Assembly: GCA_964632945.1 (NCBI GenBank)
Contig: CAZWCX010000036.1
Location: 1 to 58,538, forward strand
DNA from: CAZWCX01 sp964632945
GTDB lineage: Bacteria; Planctomycetota; MHYJ01; WSZJ01; CAZWCX01
Direction: 5' to 3'
DNA length: 58,538 nt
Below are positions 27,730 to 36,799 of this stretch, in pieces (position 1 is the first letter of the stretch; the number at the start of each line of letters is the position of its first letter). A program made the position numbers and the translations under genes. The notes beneath the pieces are model-generated. The model was not told where the DNA came from, searched no databases, and saw only the letters and a list, made by a program, of their open reading frames with translations.

Positions 27730-29763
27730 ATGGCCGATTCCCCCGCGCCGTCCGACGCCGCCGCGGCGCCCCCGGCAGCCTTCCCGGCAGCCCTCTTCGA
27801 TGTTCTCGCGTGCCCGGTCTGCCGGACTTCCATCCCACGTCCCGCCCCGGGCGCGGCCGACTCCCTCGCCTGCGTCCCCTGCGGACGCACCTTCCCCATC
27901 GTCCGCGGCGTTCCCCGCTTCTCCGCCGAATTGGGCGACATGCGCGAGGTCGCCCGATCCTTCGGGTTCCAGTGGGAACAGCAATCCCGAGGAGCGTTCG
28001 AACAAGAGACCCTCTACGGGGAAACCGAGGACGAAGAGGTCACCTCCTTCTTCCAACGCTTCGACCTCCCCCTCCCGCCGCGTCCGGACTCGTTGCGCGG
28101 GCTTCGCATCCTCGACGCGGGTTGCGGAAGCGGCCGCCTGACGGCGCGACTCGGCCGCTGCGGCGCCGACCTCGTCGTGGGACTCGACATCAGCGAGGGC
28201 GTGAACGTCGCGGCGCGCCATTGCGCCGGCCTCCCGAACGTGGCGATCCTCCAGGGGGACCTCCTCCATCCGCCCCTGCGCCCCGCCTCGTTCGACCTGA
28301 TCTGGAGCGAAGGAGTGCTTCATCACACCCCGCACGCGCACGCCGCCTTCCTCAGCCTCGCGACGTGCGCGGCCGACCGCGGTCGGGTCTACGTCTGGCT
28401 CTACCCGCGCGACTTCAACGCCTATCGTTTCGTCCGGAGATTCCTTCCCCTGACGTGGGCGCTCCCCTCGTGGCTCATGATGGTCCTTTGCCGGTTGCTC
28501 GCCGGTCCCCTCTGGGTTGCCGCCCGCATCCGCGGCTGGCTGCGCCCGGGAGGGGCCCGGACCTGGCGGCAGATCGTCTTCGGCCTCCACGACAACCTCT
28601 CCCCCCGATACCAGTCCCGTCACACCAACGACGAACTCTCCTCCTGGTTCCACTGCGCCGGCCTCGAGGGCGTGCGCCCCACCGGGCCGGCGACCGGCGT
28701 CGTCGGCCACGCCCCCGCGGCGAACCCCGCGGCGGGACCGGCGACCGGCCGGGCCGAGTCCGGACTCGCCGTGCTCGTCGTAACCAACGCCTTCCCCACC
28801 CACGCGCAACCTTGGCGCGGCGCCTTCATCAAGAGCCAGATCGCTTCCCTGCGCCGGCTCGGCTTGCGCGTCCACGTGGAGACGATCGCCGGGTATCGGG
28901 GAAAGTCCGAGTATCTCCGGGCGATCTTCCGCGTCCGTCGTCTCGCCCGGGACGGGCATTTCGACCTCCTCCACGCCCATTACGGCCTGACCGGAATCGT
29001 CTCGCTCTGCCAGTCCCGACTTCCCGTGGTCGTCTCCTTCATGGGCGACGACGTCTACGGCACGCCCGACCGGCAGGGACGCTACTCCCTCATGAGCCGG
29101 CTCATCGCGCGGATGAGCCGGGTCGTCGGTCGGCGCGCGGAGGCGGTCATCGTCAAGTCCGAGGAACTCAAGCGCGCGCTCGGGCGCGCGGATGCGCACG
29201 TCATCCCCAACGGGGTCGATTTCGACTTCTTCCGTCCCCTGCCGCGGGACGAAGCCCGCCGCCGGATCGGGCTCGACCCGGACCGACCGATCGTGCTGTT
29301 CGCCGGCCAGCCCGAACTTCCGGTCAAGGACCACCCCCTTGCCGCGGAGGCGGTGCGCCGGCTCGGACTCGTCCAGTCGAACCCGCAACTTCTCGTCGCC
29401 GGACGCCTGCCCCAGGAGGAAATGCCCTGGTACTACAATGCGGCGGACGTTCTCCTGCTCACGTCACGACACGAGGGATCGCCGAACTCGGTGAAGGAGG
29501 CGGCCGCGTGCAACCTACCCATCGTCTCGGTGGACGTCGGGGACGTTCGTCGATTGCTCGGCGGCGTCGCGGGGGTCCGCATCGTCGAGTCGCGGGACCC
29601 GGAGGACCTGGCGGTCGCCCTTGCGGAGACGATCGGGGAGACGCGCCGATCGGGCGCCCGCGAGGCGATCACGGAACTGTCGCTCGAGCGGATCGCCCGG
29701 CGGATCCTGGGCGTCTACCGCTCCGTCCTGCCCGCCCCGGCCGGTCCGCGCCCGGGCGATTGA
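27730..29763 (+). CDS. Methyltransferase-glycosyltransferase fusion protein
   Basis: The 677-residue product starts at the ATG at 27730 (MADSPAPSD). Residues ~20-60 form a Trm112-like zinc ribbon (LACPVC, CVPCGRTFPIVRGVPRF). Residues ~100-320 form a class I SAM methyltransferase (RILDAGCGSGRLTARLG, LVVGLDISEG, FDLIWSEGVLHHTPH). A Pro/Ala/Gly linker near 325-345 leads to a GT4-type glycosyltransferase: VLVVTNAFPTHAQPWRGAFIKSQI, VSFMGDDVYG, HVIPNGVDFDFF, TSRHEGSPNSVKEAAACNLPIVS. Both parts look complete. They may modify a surface glycan, with one enzyme methylating what the other adds; this is inferred. The frame is continuous across the join. Confidence 0.88.
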   Translation: MADSPAPSDAAAAPPAAFPAALFDVLACPVCRTSIPRPAPGAADSLACVPCGRTFPIVRGVPRFSAELGDMREVARSFGFQWEQQSRGAFEQETLYGETEDEEVTSFFQRFDLPLPPRPDSLRGLRILDAGCGSGRLTARLGRCGADLVVGLDISEGVNVAARHCAGLPNVAILQGDLLHPPLRPASFDLIWSEGVLHHTPHAHAAFLSLATCAADRGRVYVWLYPRDFNAYRFVRRFLPLTWALPSWLMMVLCRLLAGPLWVAARIRGWLRPGGARTWRQIVFGLHDNLSPRYQSRHTNDELSSWFHCAGLEGVRPTGPATGVVGHAPAANPAAGPATGRAESGLAVLVVTNAFPTHAQPWRGAFIKSQIASLRRLGLRVHVETIAGYRGKSEYLRAIFRVRRLARDGHFDLLHAHYGLTGIVSLCQSRLPVVVSFMGDDVYGTPDRQGRYSLMSRLIARMSRVVGRRAEAVIVKSEELKRALGRADAHVIPNGVDFDFFRPLPRDEARRRIGLDPDRPIVLFAGQPELPVKDHPLAAEAVRRLGLVQSNPQLLVAGRLPQEEMPWYYNAADVLLLTSRHEGSPNSVKEAAACNLPIVSVDVGDVRRLLGGVAGVRIVESRDPEDLAVALAETIGETRRSGAREAITELSLERIARRILGVYRSVLPAPAGPRPGD

Positions 29764-29830
29764 TCGCGAACGGCGCGCCCCAGGCGCGCGGGCTTGCGGG
29801 GCTCGCGGGCGTGAATCCGACGCCGGCAGC

Positions 29831-32449
29831 CTATTCGCTGCGCAACGCCGCGATGGGGTCGAGCCGGGCGGCGCGGCGGGCCGGGTAGAGTCCGGCCGCG
29901 AGACCGACCAGGGCGCAGAACACCACGGCCGCCGCAAGGAAGGCCGGGGAAGCCTGGAAGAACGGAACCCCCTCCCACCCCGGGACGATCCAGCCCACGC
30001 CCCATCGATTGAGCGTCCAGCCGACCGCGACCGCGGCGATCGCTCCCGCCGCCCCGCCGATGAGGCCGATGGCCGCCGCTTCGAGGGCGAAGAGCCGATG
30101 GATCAGCTGCTCCGGCGCTCCGAGGGCCTTCATCACCCCGATCTCGCGCGTACGTTCGTACACGGCCATGATGAGCGTGTTGGCAATGCCGAACGCGGCG
30201 ACGAACAGGGCGATCAAACCGAACGAGGACAGGAATGCATCGATGACCGCGAAGACCTGGGTGAGCACGGACAGGTTGTCCTGAAGGCTCTGGACGCGAT
30301 AGCCGCGCCGTTCGATTTCGGCCCGCACGCCCGGCAGAGATTCTTCCGTGACCACGCGCACGCACAGGCGCGCCCCCCAGGGCTTGCTCTCCTCCCCCTC
30401 CGCACCGCGAGCGGAATGGCCGCCGGCGCCGTTCCCGGGCCCGGGACCGGCGGTCGCAGGCGGCATCAGGGTCGCGAGCATCCGGCCGAGGCGCGCCGCC
30501 TCGCCGCCGCGGCGGACGAGATCCGCCTGCAGCTCGGCGTCGCCGGCAAGTTCCCGCAGCCGGGAAACGCCGACCGCCAGGGCCAGGAAGTCGCCGGCAG
30601 GCGGCCTGCCTCCCGTGCCGGCGGAGGGCGGCTCGTCCCGGTTCCCCTCGAGCAGCCGCGCGAAGCGATCGGGACGCAGCAGTTCCGCCAGTTGGCGCTC
30701 CCGCGGAGTACCCTCCCGCAGGGCGCCCGACAGCTCCGGGTCTCCGGCGAGCCGGAGCAGGTCCATCCACCGACCCACCTGCCCGAGCCGATCGTCCATC
30801 ACGCGCCCGATCCGGTCGCCGAACTGGAACTGCGTGATCTCCTCGCCGAACGACGCGGGCAGGTAGAGCATCGTGGACATCATGGTCTTGCGCGTCACGC
30901 CGACGATGCGGGCGCGGAACCCGCGGTACGTCGCCTTCACCCGTTCCGGCTGGATGAACGAGAACTCCCCATAGTCGCTCAACGCGGGAACGATGACCTC
31001 GACCTCGCGCCCTACGAGCGCGCGCGGATCCGCAAGCCCCCAGGCCTCGGCGAACTGGTACGACACCACCACGCCGCGCGGTTCATCGCGGCGGAACACC
31101 CGGCCCGCGGACAGGTCGAAGGGGGTGTCGTCCGCGCGCACGAGCCCGTAGGCGACATAGAACGTCTCCGGGAACGACTCCGGCGGTCCGGTGCGATCCG
31201 AGGCCGTCGGGTTCGCCATCTCGAGTTGTGCCTGGGGCGCGAGGCGCACGCCATCCAGGACCACCAGGGTCCGCGGCCGCACGTCGCGCACACCGGGGAT
31301 GGAGGCGATCTCCCCCACCTGCGCGTCGGTGAACGGCTCGAACCCGGCGCGCAATTGCGACATCATCGCCAGGCTCTTTTCCTTGAGCGGGGCCGGCGGC
31401 TTGCCCAGGAGTACGGCCCGCTCCCCGATGATGCTGTTCCAGTCGAACCCCGAGTTGACGACCCATAGCGTGCGCGGTTCGTTGACGGACTCGGCCTGGG
31501 TGCGGATGAAGTCGTGGAGGCCGAAGCCCAGACCGACCATGAGCACGATGGCGAACGCGCCGATGGCGATGCCGGCGCCGGTGAGCGCGGTGCGCAGCTT
31601 GTGCCGGCGGAAGCCCAGCGCCACGTCGCGCGCCAGGTCCGGCCACGCGACCCGGCCCGTGGCCGCCGCCAGGGCCGGCCGGGCTTCGTGCGTCATGCCC
31701 CCCGTCCCGTTCGCCGTGGCGCCGCCCGGGGGCGATTCGCCCGCCGCCGCGGTCCGTGCGCCTCCGGTGGCGGGAACGCGATCGTCCGATTCCACCTTGC
31801 CGTCGCGCATGCGGATGATGCGGCCGGCGTGCTTCGCCACCTCGGGATCGTGCGTCACCAGGATCAGCGTCACCCCGCTCTCGCGCTGGAGGTGGAGGAA
31901 CAGGTCCAGCACTCCGCGCCCCGTGCGCGAGTCGAGGTTCCCGGTCGGCTCGTCCGCGAGCAGGACGCGGGGATCGTTCGCAAGCGCGCGCGCCACGCAG
32001 ACCCGTTGCTGTTCGCCTCCGCTCAGCTGGCTCGGCAGGTGGTCCGCGCGCGCGCCGAGGCCGACCGCTTCCAGCCGTTCCCGCGCGATCCGTCCGCGCT
32101 CCGCGGGGGGTACGCCGGCAAGCTTGAGGGGGAGCGCGACGTTCTCCTGCGCGGTCAGGTGGGGCTGCAGATAGAAGGACTGGAAGACGAAGCCGATGTT
32201 CCGATTGCGGTAGGCGGCCGCCTCGCCCCGGGTCATGCGGGACAGGTCATGCCCGGCCACCTGGACGCGCCCCGAGGTCGGATGGTCGAGCGCGCCGACC
32301 AGGTGCATGAGCGTGGACTTGCCCGATCCCGAGGGTCCCAGCACGGCCACGAACTCGCCGGCTTCGATGCGCGCATCCACCCCATCGACCGCGGCGATGT
32401 CGGTGTCGCCGAGCCAGTAGTGTCGGGTGATTCCCTCGAGCTCGATCAT
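29831..32449 (-). CDS. MacB-like ABC transporter, ATPase and permease in one chain
   Basis: The 872-residue protein starts MIELEGITRHYWLGDTD with a GGAAG SD. Residues 1-~235 are an ABC ATPase: Walker A GPSGSGKST, Q-loop FVFQSFYLQPHLT, signature LSGGEQQRVCVARALA, Walker B VLLADEPTGNLDS and H-loop VTHD. After a Gly/Ala linker the permease begins (LGFRRHKLRTALTGAGIAIGAFAIVLMVG). A periplasmic domain of roughly 400 residues and three C-terminal helices follow (FGLIALFVAAFGIANTLIMAVYERTREIGVMKALGA is the FtsX-like core). MacB-type transporters move lipoproteins, toxins or peptides across the envelope. It is longer than usual MacB (~650) because of the enlarged periplasmic region. No adaptor gene is adjacent. 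Confidence 0.9.
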   Translation of the reverse strand: MIELEGITRHYWLGDTDIAAVDGVDARIEAGEFVAVLGPSGSGKSTLMHLVGALDHPTSGRVQVAGHDLSRMTRGEAAAYRNRNIGFVFQSFYLQPHLTAQENVALPLKLAGVPPAERGRIARERLEAVGLGARADHLPSQLSGGEQQRVCVARALANDPRVLLADEPTGNLDSRTGRGVLDLFLHLQRESGVTLILVTHDPEVAKHAGRIIRMRDGKVESDDRVPATGGARTAAAGESPPGGATANGTGGMTHEARPALAAATGRVAWPDLARDVALGFRRHKLRTALTGAGIAIGAFAIVLMVGLGFGLHDFIRTQAESVNEPRTLWVVNSGFDWNSIIGERAVLLGKPPAPLKEKSLAMMSQLRAGFEPFTDAQVGEIASIPGVRDVRPRTLVVLDGVRLAPQAQLEMANPTASDRTGPPESFPETFYVAYGLVRADDTPFDLSAGRVFRRDEPRGVVVSYQFAEAWGLADPRALVGREVEVIVPALSDYGEFSFIQPERVKATYRGFRARIVGVTRKTMMSTMLYLPASFGEEITQFQFGDRIGRVMDDRLGQVGRWMDLLRLAGDPELSGALREGTPRERQLAELLRPDRFARLLEGNRDEPPSAGTGGRPPAGDFLALAVGVSRLRELAGDAELQADLVRRGGEAARLGRMLATLMPPATAGPGPGNGAGGHSARGAEGEESKPWGARLCVRVVTEESLPGVRAEIERRGYRVQSLQDNLSVLTQVFAVIDAFLSSFGLIALFVAAFGIANTLIMAVYERTREIGVMKALGAPEQLIHRLFALEAAAIGLIGGAAGAIAAVAVGWTLNRWGVGWIVPGWEGVPFFQASPAFLAAAVVFCALVGLAAGLYPARRAARLDPIAALRSE

Positions 32450-32481
32450 CTTGCTTCCGATGAAGTACCCAGGCGCGCGTA

Positions 32482-32656
32482 CCCGCACCGGGTGGGGCTT
32501 CAACCTTGATCTCTCAGGTTGGTCCGATCGCGGTTCGCGCGGGGTTTCGTTGCCCGTCGTCGGCGATGCACCGGGGCATCGCCTCCTCCGCGCGCCTTGC
32601 CGGGCGCGAACATCGCCTCGGCCGAACCTAGGATCTCAAGATTGAAGACCCGCTAG
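32482..32656 (-). repeat. ~175-bp repeat, copy A (MITE-like, with central hairpin)
   Basis: Read on the minus strand from CTAG at 32656, this stretch is about 85-90% identical by eye to 42895-43070 (copy B). Imperfect inverted ends (GGGTCTTCAATCTTGA and GGGGCTTCAACCTTGA) border it. The middle holds a perfect 8-bp stem, GGCGATGC with GCATCGCC. The CTAG at its outer edge includes the pntB stop codon. It fills the gap between pntB and the MacB-like gene and has no ORF. Confidence 0.7.
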
Positions 32657-34089
32657 GAATGTTCTCGCAGGGCCGCCTGGAGCGACGTCATCACCTTCTT
32701 CGCATCCCCGAAGAGCATCATCGTCTTCGGGTTCAGGAACAGCGGATTCTCCACGCCCGAGAAGCCCGCGCCCATACCGCGCTTGACCACCATGATCGTG
32801 CGCGAGCGGTCCACGTCCAGGATGGGCATGCCGTAGATCGGACTGCTCCGCTCCGTCCGCGCCGCCGGATTCACGACGTCGTTGGCGCCGATGATGATCG
32901 CTACGTCCGTGTTCTCGAACTCCGAGTTGATCTGGTCCATGTCGAAGAGCTGCTCGTACGGGACTTTCGCCTCGGCGAGCAGAATGTTCATGTGACCGGG
33001 CATGCGTCCGGCGACCGGGTGGATCGCGTATTTCACCACGGTGCCGTTCTTCTGCATCGCCTCGGCGACGTCGCGAACGGCGTGCTGGGCCTGGGCCACG
33101 GCCATGCCATACCCTGGTACGAAGACGACCTGCCGCGCGTTGGCCAAAATGATCGCGGCCTCCTCGGGCGAGCCCGCGCGCATCGTTCCCTGGACCGCGG
33201 CCCCCGGCAGGACGGGCCCGGCGTCCGTACCCACGCCGGCGAACAGGACGTTGGCGAGCGAGCGATTCATCCCCTTGCACATGATGTTGGTCAGGATCAG
33301 CCCCGAGGCGCCCACGAGGGCCCCGGTGACGATCAGCATGTGGTTGCCGAGCACGAACCCGGTCATCGAGGCGGCGATTCCGGAGTAGGAATTCAGCAGC
33401 GAAATCACCACGGGCATGTCCGCGCCGCCGATCGGGATCGTCGAAGTCACCCCGAGCAGGAACGAAATCGCGATGCAGACCATCACGGCGAACGCGGGCC
33501 CGGAACCGCGATGGATGCCGGCCAGCTGATCGATCGGAATCCCGTCCGGCGGCGCCGTCCAGTGCGCCACCATCGCCGTGAGGAACAGTCCCAACATCAG
33601 CAATACGGCGTTGAGGTGCTTTTGCATCGGCCACAGGATCGGCTTGCCCGACAGCAGTCCCTGCAGCTTGGCGAAGGCCACCATGCTGCCGGTGAAGGTC
33701 AGACCGCCCACCACGATGCTCAATCCGATGCTGACCGAAACCGTCGGCTCGAGGACGCCCGCGCTGCGGGAGAATTCCGAGCCGGCGACGAGCGTCGAGG
33801 CCAATCCCCCGAAGCCGTTCAGGATCGCCACCATCTGCGGCATCGCGGTCATCTCGACCTTGTAGGCCAGCCAGAGACCGGCGGTCGAGCCGACGACCAT
33901 GCCGACGACGATCTCCACCCAGTTCAGGATCTTGAGATCGAGCAGGGTGATGACGACGGCGAGCAGCATTCCCAGCGCGCCGATCAGGTTTCCGCGTCGG
34001 GCGCGGGAGGGATGGCTCATCATCTTCAGGCCGAAGATGAAGCAGGCGGTGGCGATCAGATAGGCGATTTCCCGGACGGCGAGCGGCAT
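32653..34089 (-). CDS. pntB: NAD(P) transhydrogenase subunit beta
   Basis: The 478-residue protein starts MPLAVREIAYLIATACFIFGLKMMSHPSRARRGN. It is a multi-span membrane domain (about nine helices) followed by the NADP-binding dIII domain: VVFVPGYGMAVAQAQHAVRDVAEAM, YAIHPVAGRMPGHMNILLAEAKVPY and IIIGANDVVNPAA. With the two upstream gene products it couples proton entry to hydride transfer from NADH to NADP+. The gene is last in the operon, 13 bp after the small subunit gene, and its TAG stop coincides with the edge of repeat copy A. Confidence 0.96.
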   Translation of the reverse strand: MPLAVREIAYLIATACFIFGLKMMSHPSRARRGNLIGALGMLLAVVITLLDLKILNWVEIVVGMVVGSTAGLWLAYKVEMTAMPQMVAILNGFGGLASTLVAGSEFSRSAGVLEPTVSVSIGLSIVVGGLTFTGSMVAFAKLQGLLSGKPILWPMQKHLNAVLLMLGLFLTAMVAHWTAPPDGIPIDQLAGIHRGSGPAFAVMVCIAISFLLGVTSTIPIGGADMPVVISLLNSYSGIAASMTGFVLGNHMLIVTGALVGASGLILTNIMCKGMNRSLANVLFAGVGTDAGPVLPGAAVQGTMRAGSPEEAAIILANARQVVFVPGYGMAVAQAQHAVRDVAEAMQKNGTVVKYAIHPVAGRMPGHMNILLAEAKVPYEQLFDMDQINSEFENTDVAIIIGANDVVNPAARTERSSPIYGMPILDVDRSRTIMVVKRGMGAGFSGVENPLFLNPKTMMLFGDAKKVMTSLQAALREHS

Positions 34090-34102
34090 GGCGGCGGAGA
34101 CC

Positions 34103-34384
34103 CTATTGCTTCTTGAACATCTGCAACATCCGGTCGGTGACCGCGAAGCCGCCGACCACATTGATCATGGCGAAGACCACGGCGAGCATTCCGAGAATGC
34201 TCGCCAGGCTGGATTCCTTGGCGCCGATGCAGACCAACGCGCCGACCACGGTGATTCCCGAGATGGCGTTCGAGCCCGACATGAGCGGCGTGTGGAGCGT
34301 GGGCGGCACCTTCACGATCACCTCGAAGCCCACGAACATGGCGAGGGCGAAGATGAAGAAGAGTGTCGTAAGGGGTTCGGCCAT
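34103..34384 (-). CDS. pntAB: NAD(P) transhydrogenase subunit alpha, membrane part
   Basis: The 93-residue protein starts after AAGGAG (8-nt spacing) and has three membrane helices: LTTLFFIFALAMFVGFEVI, ISGITVVGALVCIG and ASILGMLAVVFAMINVVGGFAV. It carries the conserved VPPTLHTPLMSGSNAISGIT segment. It is the separated dIIa piece of the alpha subunit, as in three-subunit transhydrogenases such as that of Rhodospirillum rubrum. It lies between the NAD-binding subunit gene and pntB. Confidence 0.95.
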   Translation of the reverse strand: MAEPLTTLFFIFALAMFVGFEVIVKVPPTLHTPLMSGSNAISGITVVGALVCIGAKESSLASILGMLAVVFAMINVVGGFAVTDRMLQMFKKQ

Positions 34385-34442
34385 GGCGATGCTCCTTGCG
34401 GGGGGAAGGGGAATCGGGGCGCGCGGACTCGCGGCGCACGGC

Positions 34443-35603
34443 TTACCCGGGATCCCCCCCGTGCTCCTTGCGCAGCCCCTCATGGGCGATCCGGCCCTCG
34501 TGAACGACGAGAGCCCCCTTCACGATCTCGTCCGCGAGGTCCAGTTGGATCTTTCCGTCCTTGACCACGAGGAGAAGGAGGGCCAGGACGTTGCGCGAAT
34601 ACATGCGGCTCGCATCGGTGGCGAGGGTCGAGGGCAGATTGATCGGACCGAGCAGCGTGACTCCGTGCTTCACGGCCGTCTTGCCCGCTTCCGTCAGCGT
34701 GCAGTTGCCCCCCTGCTCCGCCGCGAGATCGACGACGACCGACCCCCGGGCCATCGACTTGACCATGTCTTCGGTGACGAGGACCGGCGCCTTGCGGCCG
34801 GGGATCAGGGCCGTGGTGATCACGACGTCGGCCTTCCGGATCCGTTCGTGGATGATCTCCTGTTCCCGCGCGTGCTGGTCCTTCGAGATTTCCTTGGCGT
34901 ACCCGCCCGCAGTCTCGGCTTCTTCCTTTTTCATTCCGAGATCGATGAAGGTTGCGCCCAGGCTTTCCACCTGCTCGCGCGCGGCGGGCCGGATGTCGCT
35001 CGCCTCGACCACGGCCCCCAGCCGCTTGGCAGTCCCGACCGCGGCCAAACCGGCGACGCCCGCCCCCAGGACGAGCACCCGGGAGGGCGCGATCGTGCCC
35101 GCGGGGGTCATCATGAGCGGGAAGAACTTCCCCGACGCCGCCGCACCGAGCAGGACCGCTTTGTACCCGGCGATCGAGGCCATGGAAGTCAGGGCGTCCA
35201 TCGCCTGCGCGCGGGTGATCCGCGGCAGGTACTCCAGGGCAAGATACTCGACCTTCCCGTCCGCGAGTTTCCGCACGAGGTCGGGCGACCCCATCGGCTG
35301 CAGAAAGGAGACCAGCAGGGCGCCGGGCGATAACCGCTCGACCTCCGACGGACCCGATCCTTCCGGCTTCCGGGGCGATTGTACCTTGAGGACGACATTC
35401 GCCCCGGCCCAGACCTTGTCGACTTCGGGCTCGACCACCGCTCCCGCCTGCCGGTAGGCCTCGTCCTCGAAACCGCTTTCCGCCCCTGCCCCCGATTGGA
35501 TCACGACCTCGAAACCCGCCTTGACCATCTTCCCGGCGGTCTCGGGCGTCGCGGCCACCCGCCGTTCACCGGGCGCCACTTCTGTCGGGATCGCCACGCG
35601 CAT
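34443..35603 (-). CDS. pntAA: NAD(P) transhydrogenase subunit alpha, NAD-binding part
   Basis: The 386-residue soluble dI domain starts MRVAIPTEVAPGERRVAATPETAGKMVKAGF after GGGGAG. It keeps the QPMGSPDLV region, the Rossmann motif VLVLGAGVAGLAAVGTAKRLGAVVEASDIRP, and the mobile-loop region around ALIPGRKAPVLVTEDMVKSM. It binds NADH and passes hydride to the NADP site of PntB. It is first in the operon, with a sigma-70-like promoter at 35661-35690. The usual C-terminal membrane helices are encoded by the next gene instead. Confidence 0.95.
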   Translation of the reverse strand: MRVAIPTEVAPGERRVAATPETAGKMVKAGFEVVIQSGAGAESGFEDEAYRQAGAVVEPEVDKVWAGANVVLKVQSPRKPEGSGPSEVERLSPGALLVSFLQPMGSPDLVRKLADGKVEYLALEYLPRITRAQAMDALTSMASIAGYKAVLLGAAASGKFFPLMMTPAGTIAPSRVLVLGAGVAGLAAVGTAKRLGAVVEASDIRPAAREQVESLGATFIDLGMKKEEAETAGGYAKEISKDQHAREQEIIHERIRKADVVITTALIPGRKAPVLVTEDMVKSMARGSVVVDLAAEQGGNCTLTEAGKTAVKHGVTLLGPINLPSTLATDASRMYSRNVLALLLLVVKDGKIQLDLADEIVKGALVVHEGRIAHEGLRKEHGGDPG

Positions 35604-35660
35604 CGACTTCGTCTCCCCGTGTTGCCCCCCGGCCACCGTCGGCCGGAAGGAATTCCGCAT

Positions 35661-35690
35661 ACTGTACCCCTACCCCCATTCCGCTGACAA
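35661..35690 (-). promoter_or_regulatory. Sigma-70-like promoter of the transhydrogenase operon
   Basis: On the minus strand TTGTCA (35685-35690) and TACAGT (35661-35666) are 18 bp apart, about 58 bp before the pntAA ATG. It is divergent from the tRNA-Leu promoter. Confidence 0.55.
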
Positions 35691-35717
35691 CGAATTCCGG
35701 GTGATCGCAGCCCGCAC

Positions 35718-35746
35718 TTGACGGAGTTGCTTCCACGCCTTAGGAT
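35718..35746 (+). promoter_or_regulatory. Promoter of tRNA-Leu
   Basis: TTGACG (35718-35723) and TAGGAT (35741-35746) lie 17 bp apart, ending 13 bp before the tRNA 5' end. Confidence 0.65.
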
Positions 35747-35759
35747 GAACCCTTCGAGT

Positions 35760-35843
35760 GCCGGAGTGGCGGAACTGGCAGACGCGTCGGATTCAAAATC
35801 CGATCCCCGAAAGGGGGTGTGGGTTCAATTCCCTCCTCCGGTA
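35760..35843 (+). tRNA. tRNA-Leu (anticodon CAA)
   Basis: The 84-nt sequence folds as a class II tRNA. The acceptor stem GCCGGAG pairs with CTCCGGT (one G-U pair), and the discriminator is A. The anticodon stem TCGGA/TCCGA encloses the loop TTCAAAA, giving anticodon CAA for UUG codons. The variable arm is long (TCCCCGAAAGGGGGT), and the T arm contains GGTTCAATTCC. CCA is not encoded. UUG is a rare Leu codon in such GC-rich coding sequence. Confidence 0.93.
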
Positions 35844-35875
35844 CCTTCCCTTGCATGTCGGGAGACGCTGATCGA

Positions 35876-36799
35876 ATGGATCCTCCGAGCGAGACGACGC
35901 CCTCCGCCGGGACGGGCGGGGTGGACCTCGAGGCGCTTTGGAATCGGAACTACCACCTTCTGCGCGACTGCCGCGCACTCGAACGCCGTGTCGGCGAATT
36001 CGGCATCCGCTATCCGGTCATCGACCTGCTCGTCACCCTGGGCCACGTCAACCGCGATCGGGCCCTGGAGACCGTCGGCGAGGATCACATCTTCCCCACC
36101 GACCTCCCCTACCAACAACCCGAAGAAAAGGTCCTGACCCGGGCCTGCGCGCTCCAGCGACTCACCACCGGTCAGATCGTGGCCGCGCAGCAGATCCTGC
36201 GCTCGGTCGCGAAACTCGGCGCCCCGGCCTCGCTCTCCTATGTCCTGGTCGAGTTGAACTACGTGCGCTGGAAAGACCTCGTCGAAATCGATCGCGAACT
36301 GCGGCAGGGAGCCGCCGTGGTTCCGGGCATCGAGGATCGCGAGACCGAGTCCGGTCCGCTCGCGGCCGTTCGCCGCGACGGCAAGCCGGGCGCTCCGGCC
36401 AATCTCGAAGACTGCGAGACTACCTACGTCAAGGCGATGGGACGCTCCGGTAAGTCCCGCGGCTCGAGTTCCCGCGTGTTTCGCATGCCTTCGCCCGCGG
36501 AACCCCAGTCCCACGAAGAGGCGATGGAGGCGGACCGCCGGCTGCGCCAACGCCTGCGCGAGATCCCGGAGGCGGACCTGATCGGCCTGCTGCGGGAGAC
36601 GCGAATGGTCAACCCGCACGACCTGGAGACGAGCGTGGAACTTCGCGTGGAGCGCCTGCGCGAGACCGGCAAGCCCGTCTCTCTCGGGGAGATCCTGCTC
36701 GATCGCGGATTCCTGGCGGTCGGGTCGGCGGAGATCCTGCTGTCGACCTGGGAGCGCACGCAGGGTGGGGATCCGCGGCGACAGGCACGGGGGGCATGA
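35876..36799 (+). CDS. Protein of unknown function with GspE/MshE-N-like helical units
   Basis: The 307-residue product starts at ATG 35876 (GGGAG about 11 nt upstream), only 33 bp after the tRNA. No signal peptide or membrane segment is visible. Three related helical stretches can be seen: FGIRYPVIDLLVTLGHVNRDRALETVG, LGAPASLSYVLVELNYVRWKDLVEIDRE and VSLGEILLDRGFLAVGSAEILLSTWE. Each has the form 'low-cost helix, new helix that starts with a turn and a charged pair', resembling MshEN/GspE N-terminal units. This is a weak resemblance. Its stop overlaps the ATG of the next gene (ATGA), so the two are translationally coupled. Confidence 0.7.
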   Translation: MDPPSETTPSAGTGGVDLEALWNRNYHLLRDCRALERRVGEFGIRYPVIDLLVTLGHVNRDRALETVGEDHIFPTDLPYQQPEEKVLTRACALQRLTTGQIVAAQQILRSVAKLGAPASLSYVLVELNYVRWKDLVEIDRELRQGAAVVPGIEDRETESGPLAAVRRDGKPGAPANLEDCETTYVKAMGRSGKSRGSSSRVFRMPSPAEPQSHEEAMEADRRLRQRLREIPEADLIGLLRETRMVNPHDLETSVELRVERLRETGKPVSLGEILLDRGFLAVGSAEILLSTWERTQGGDPRRQARGA

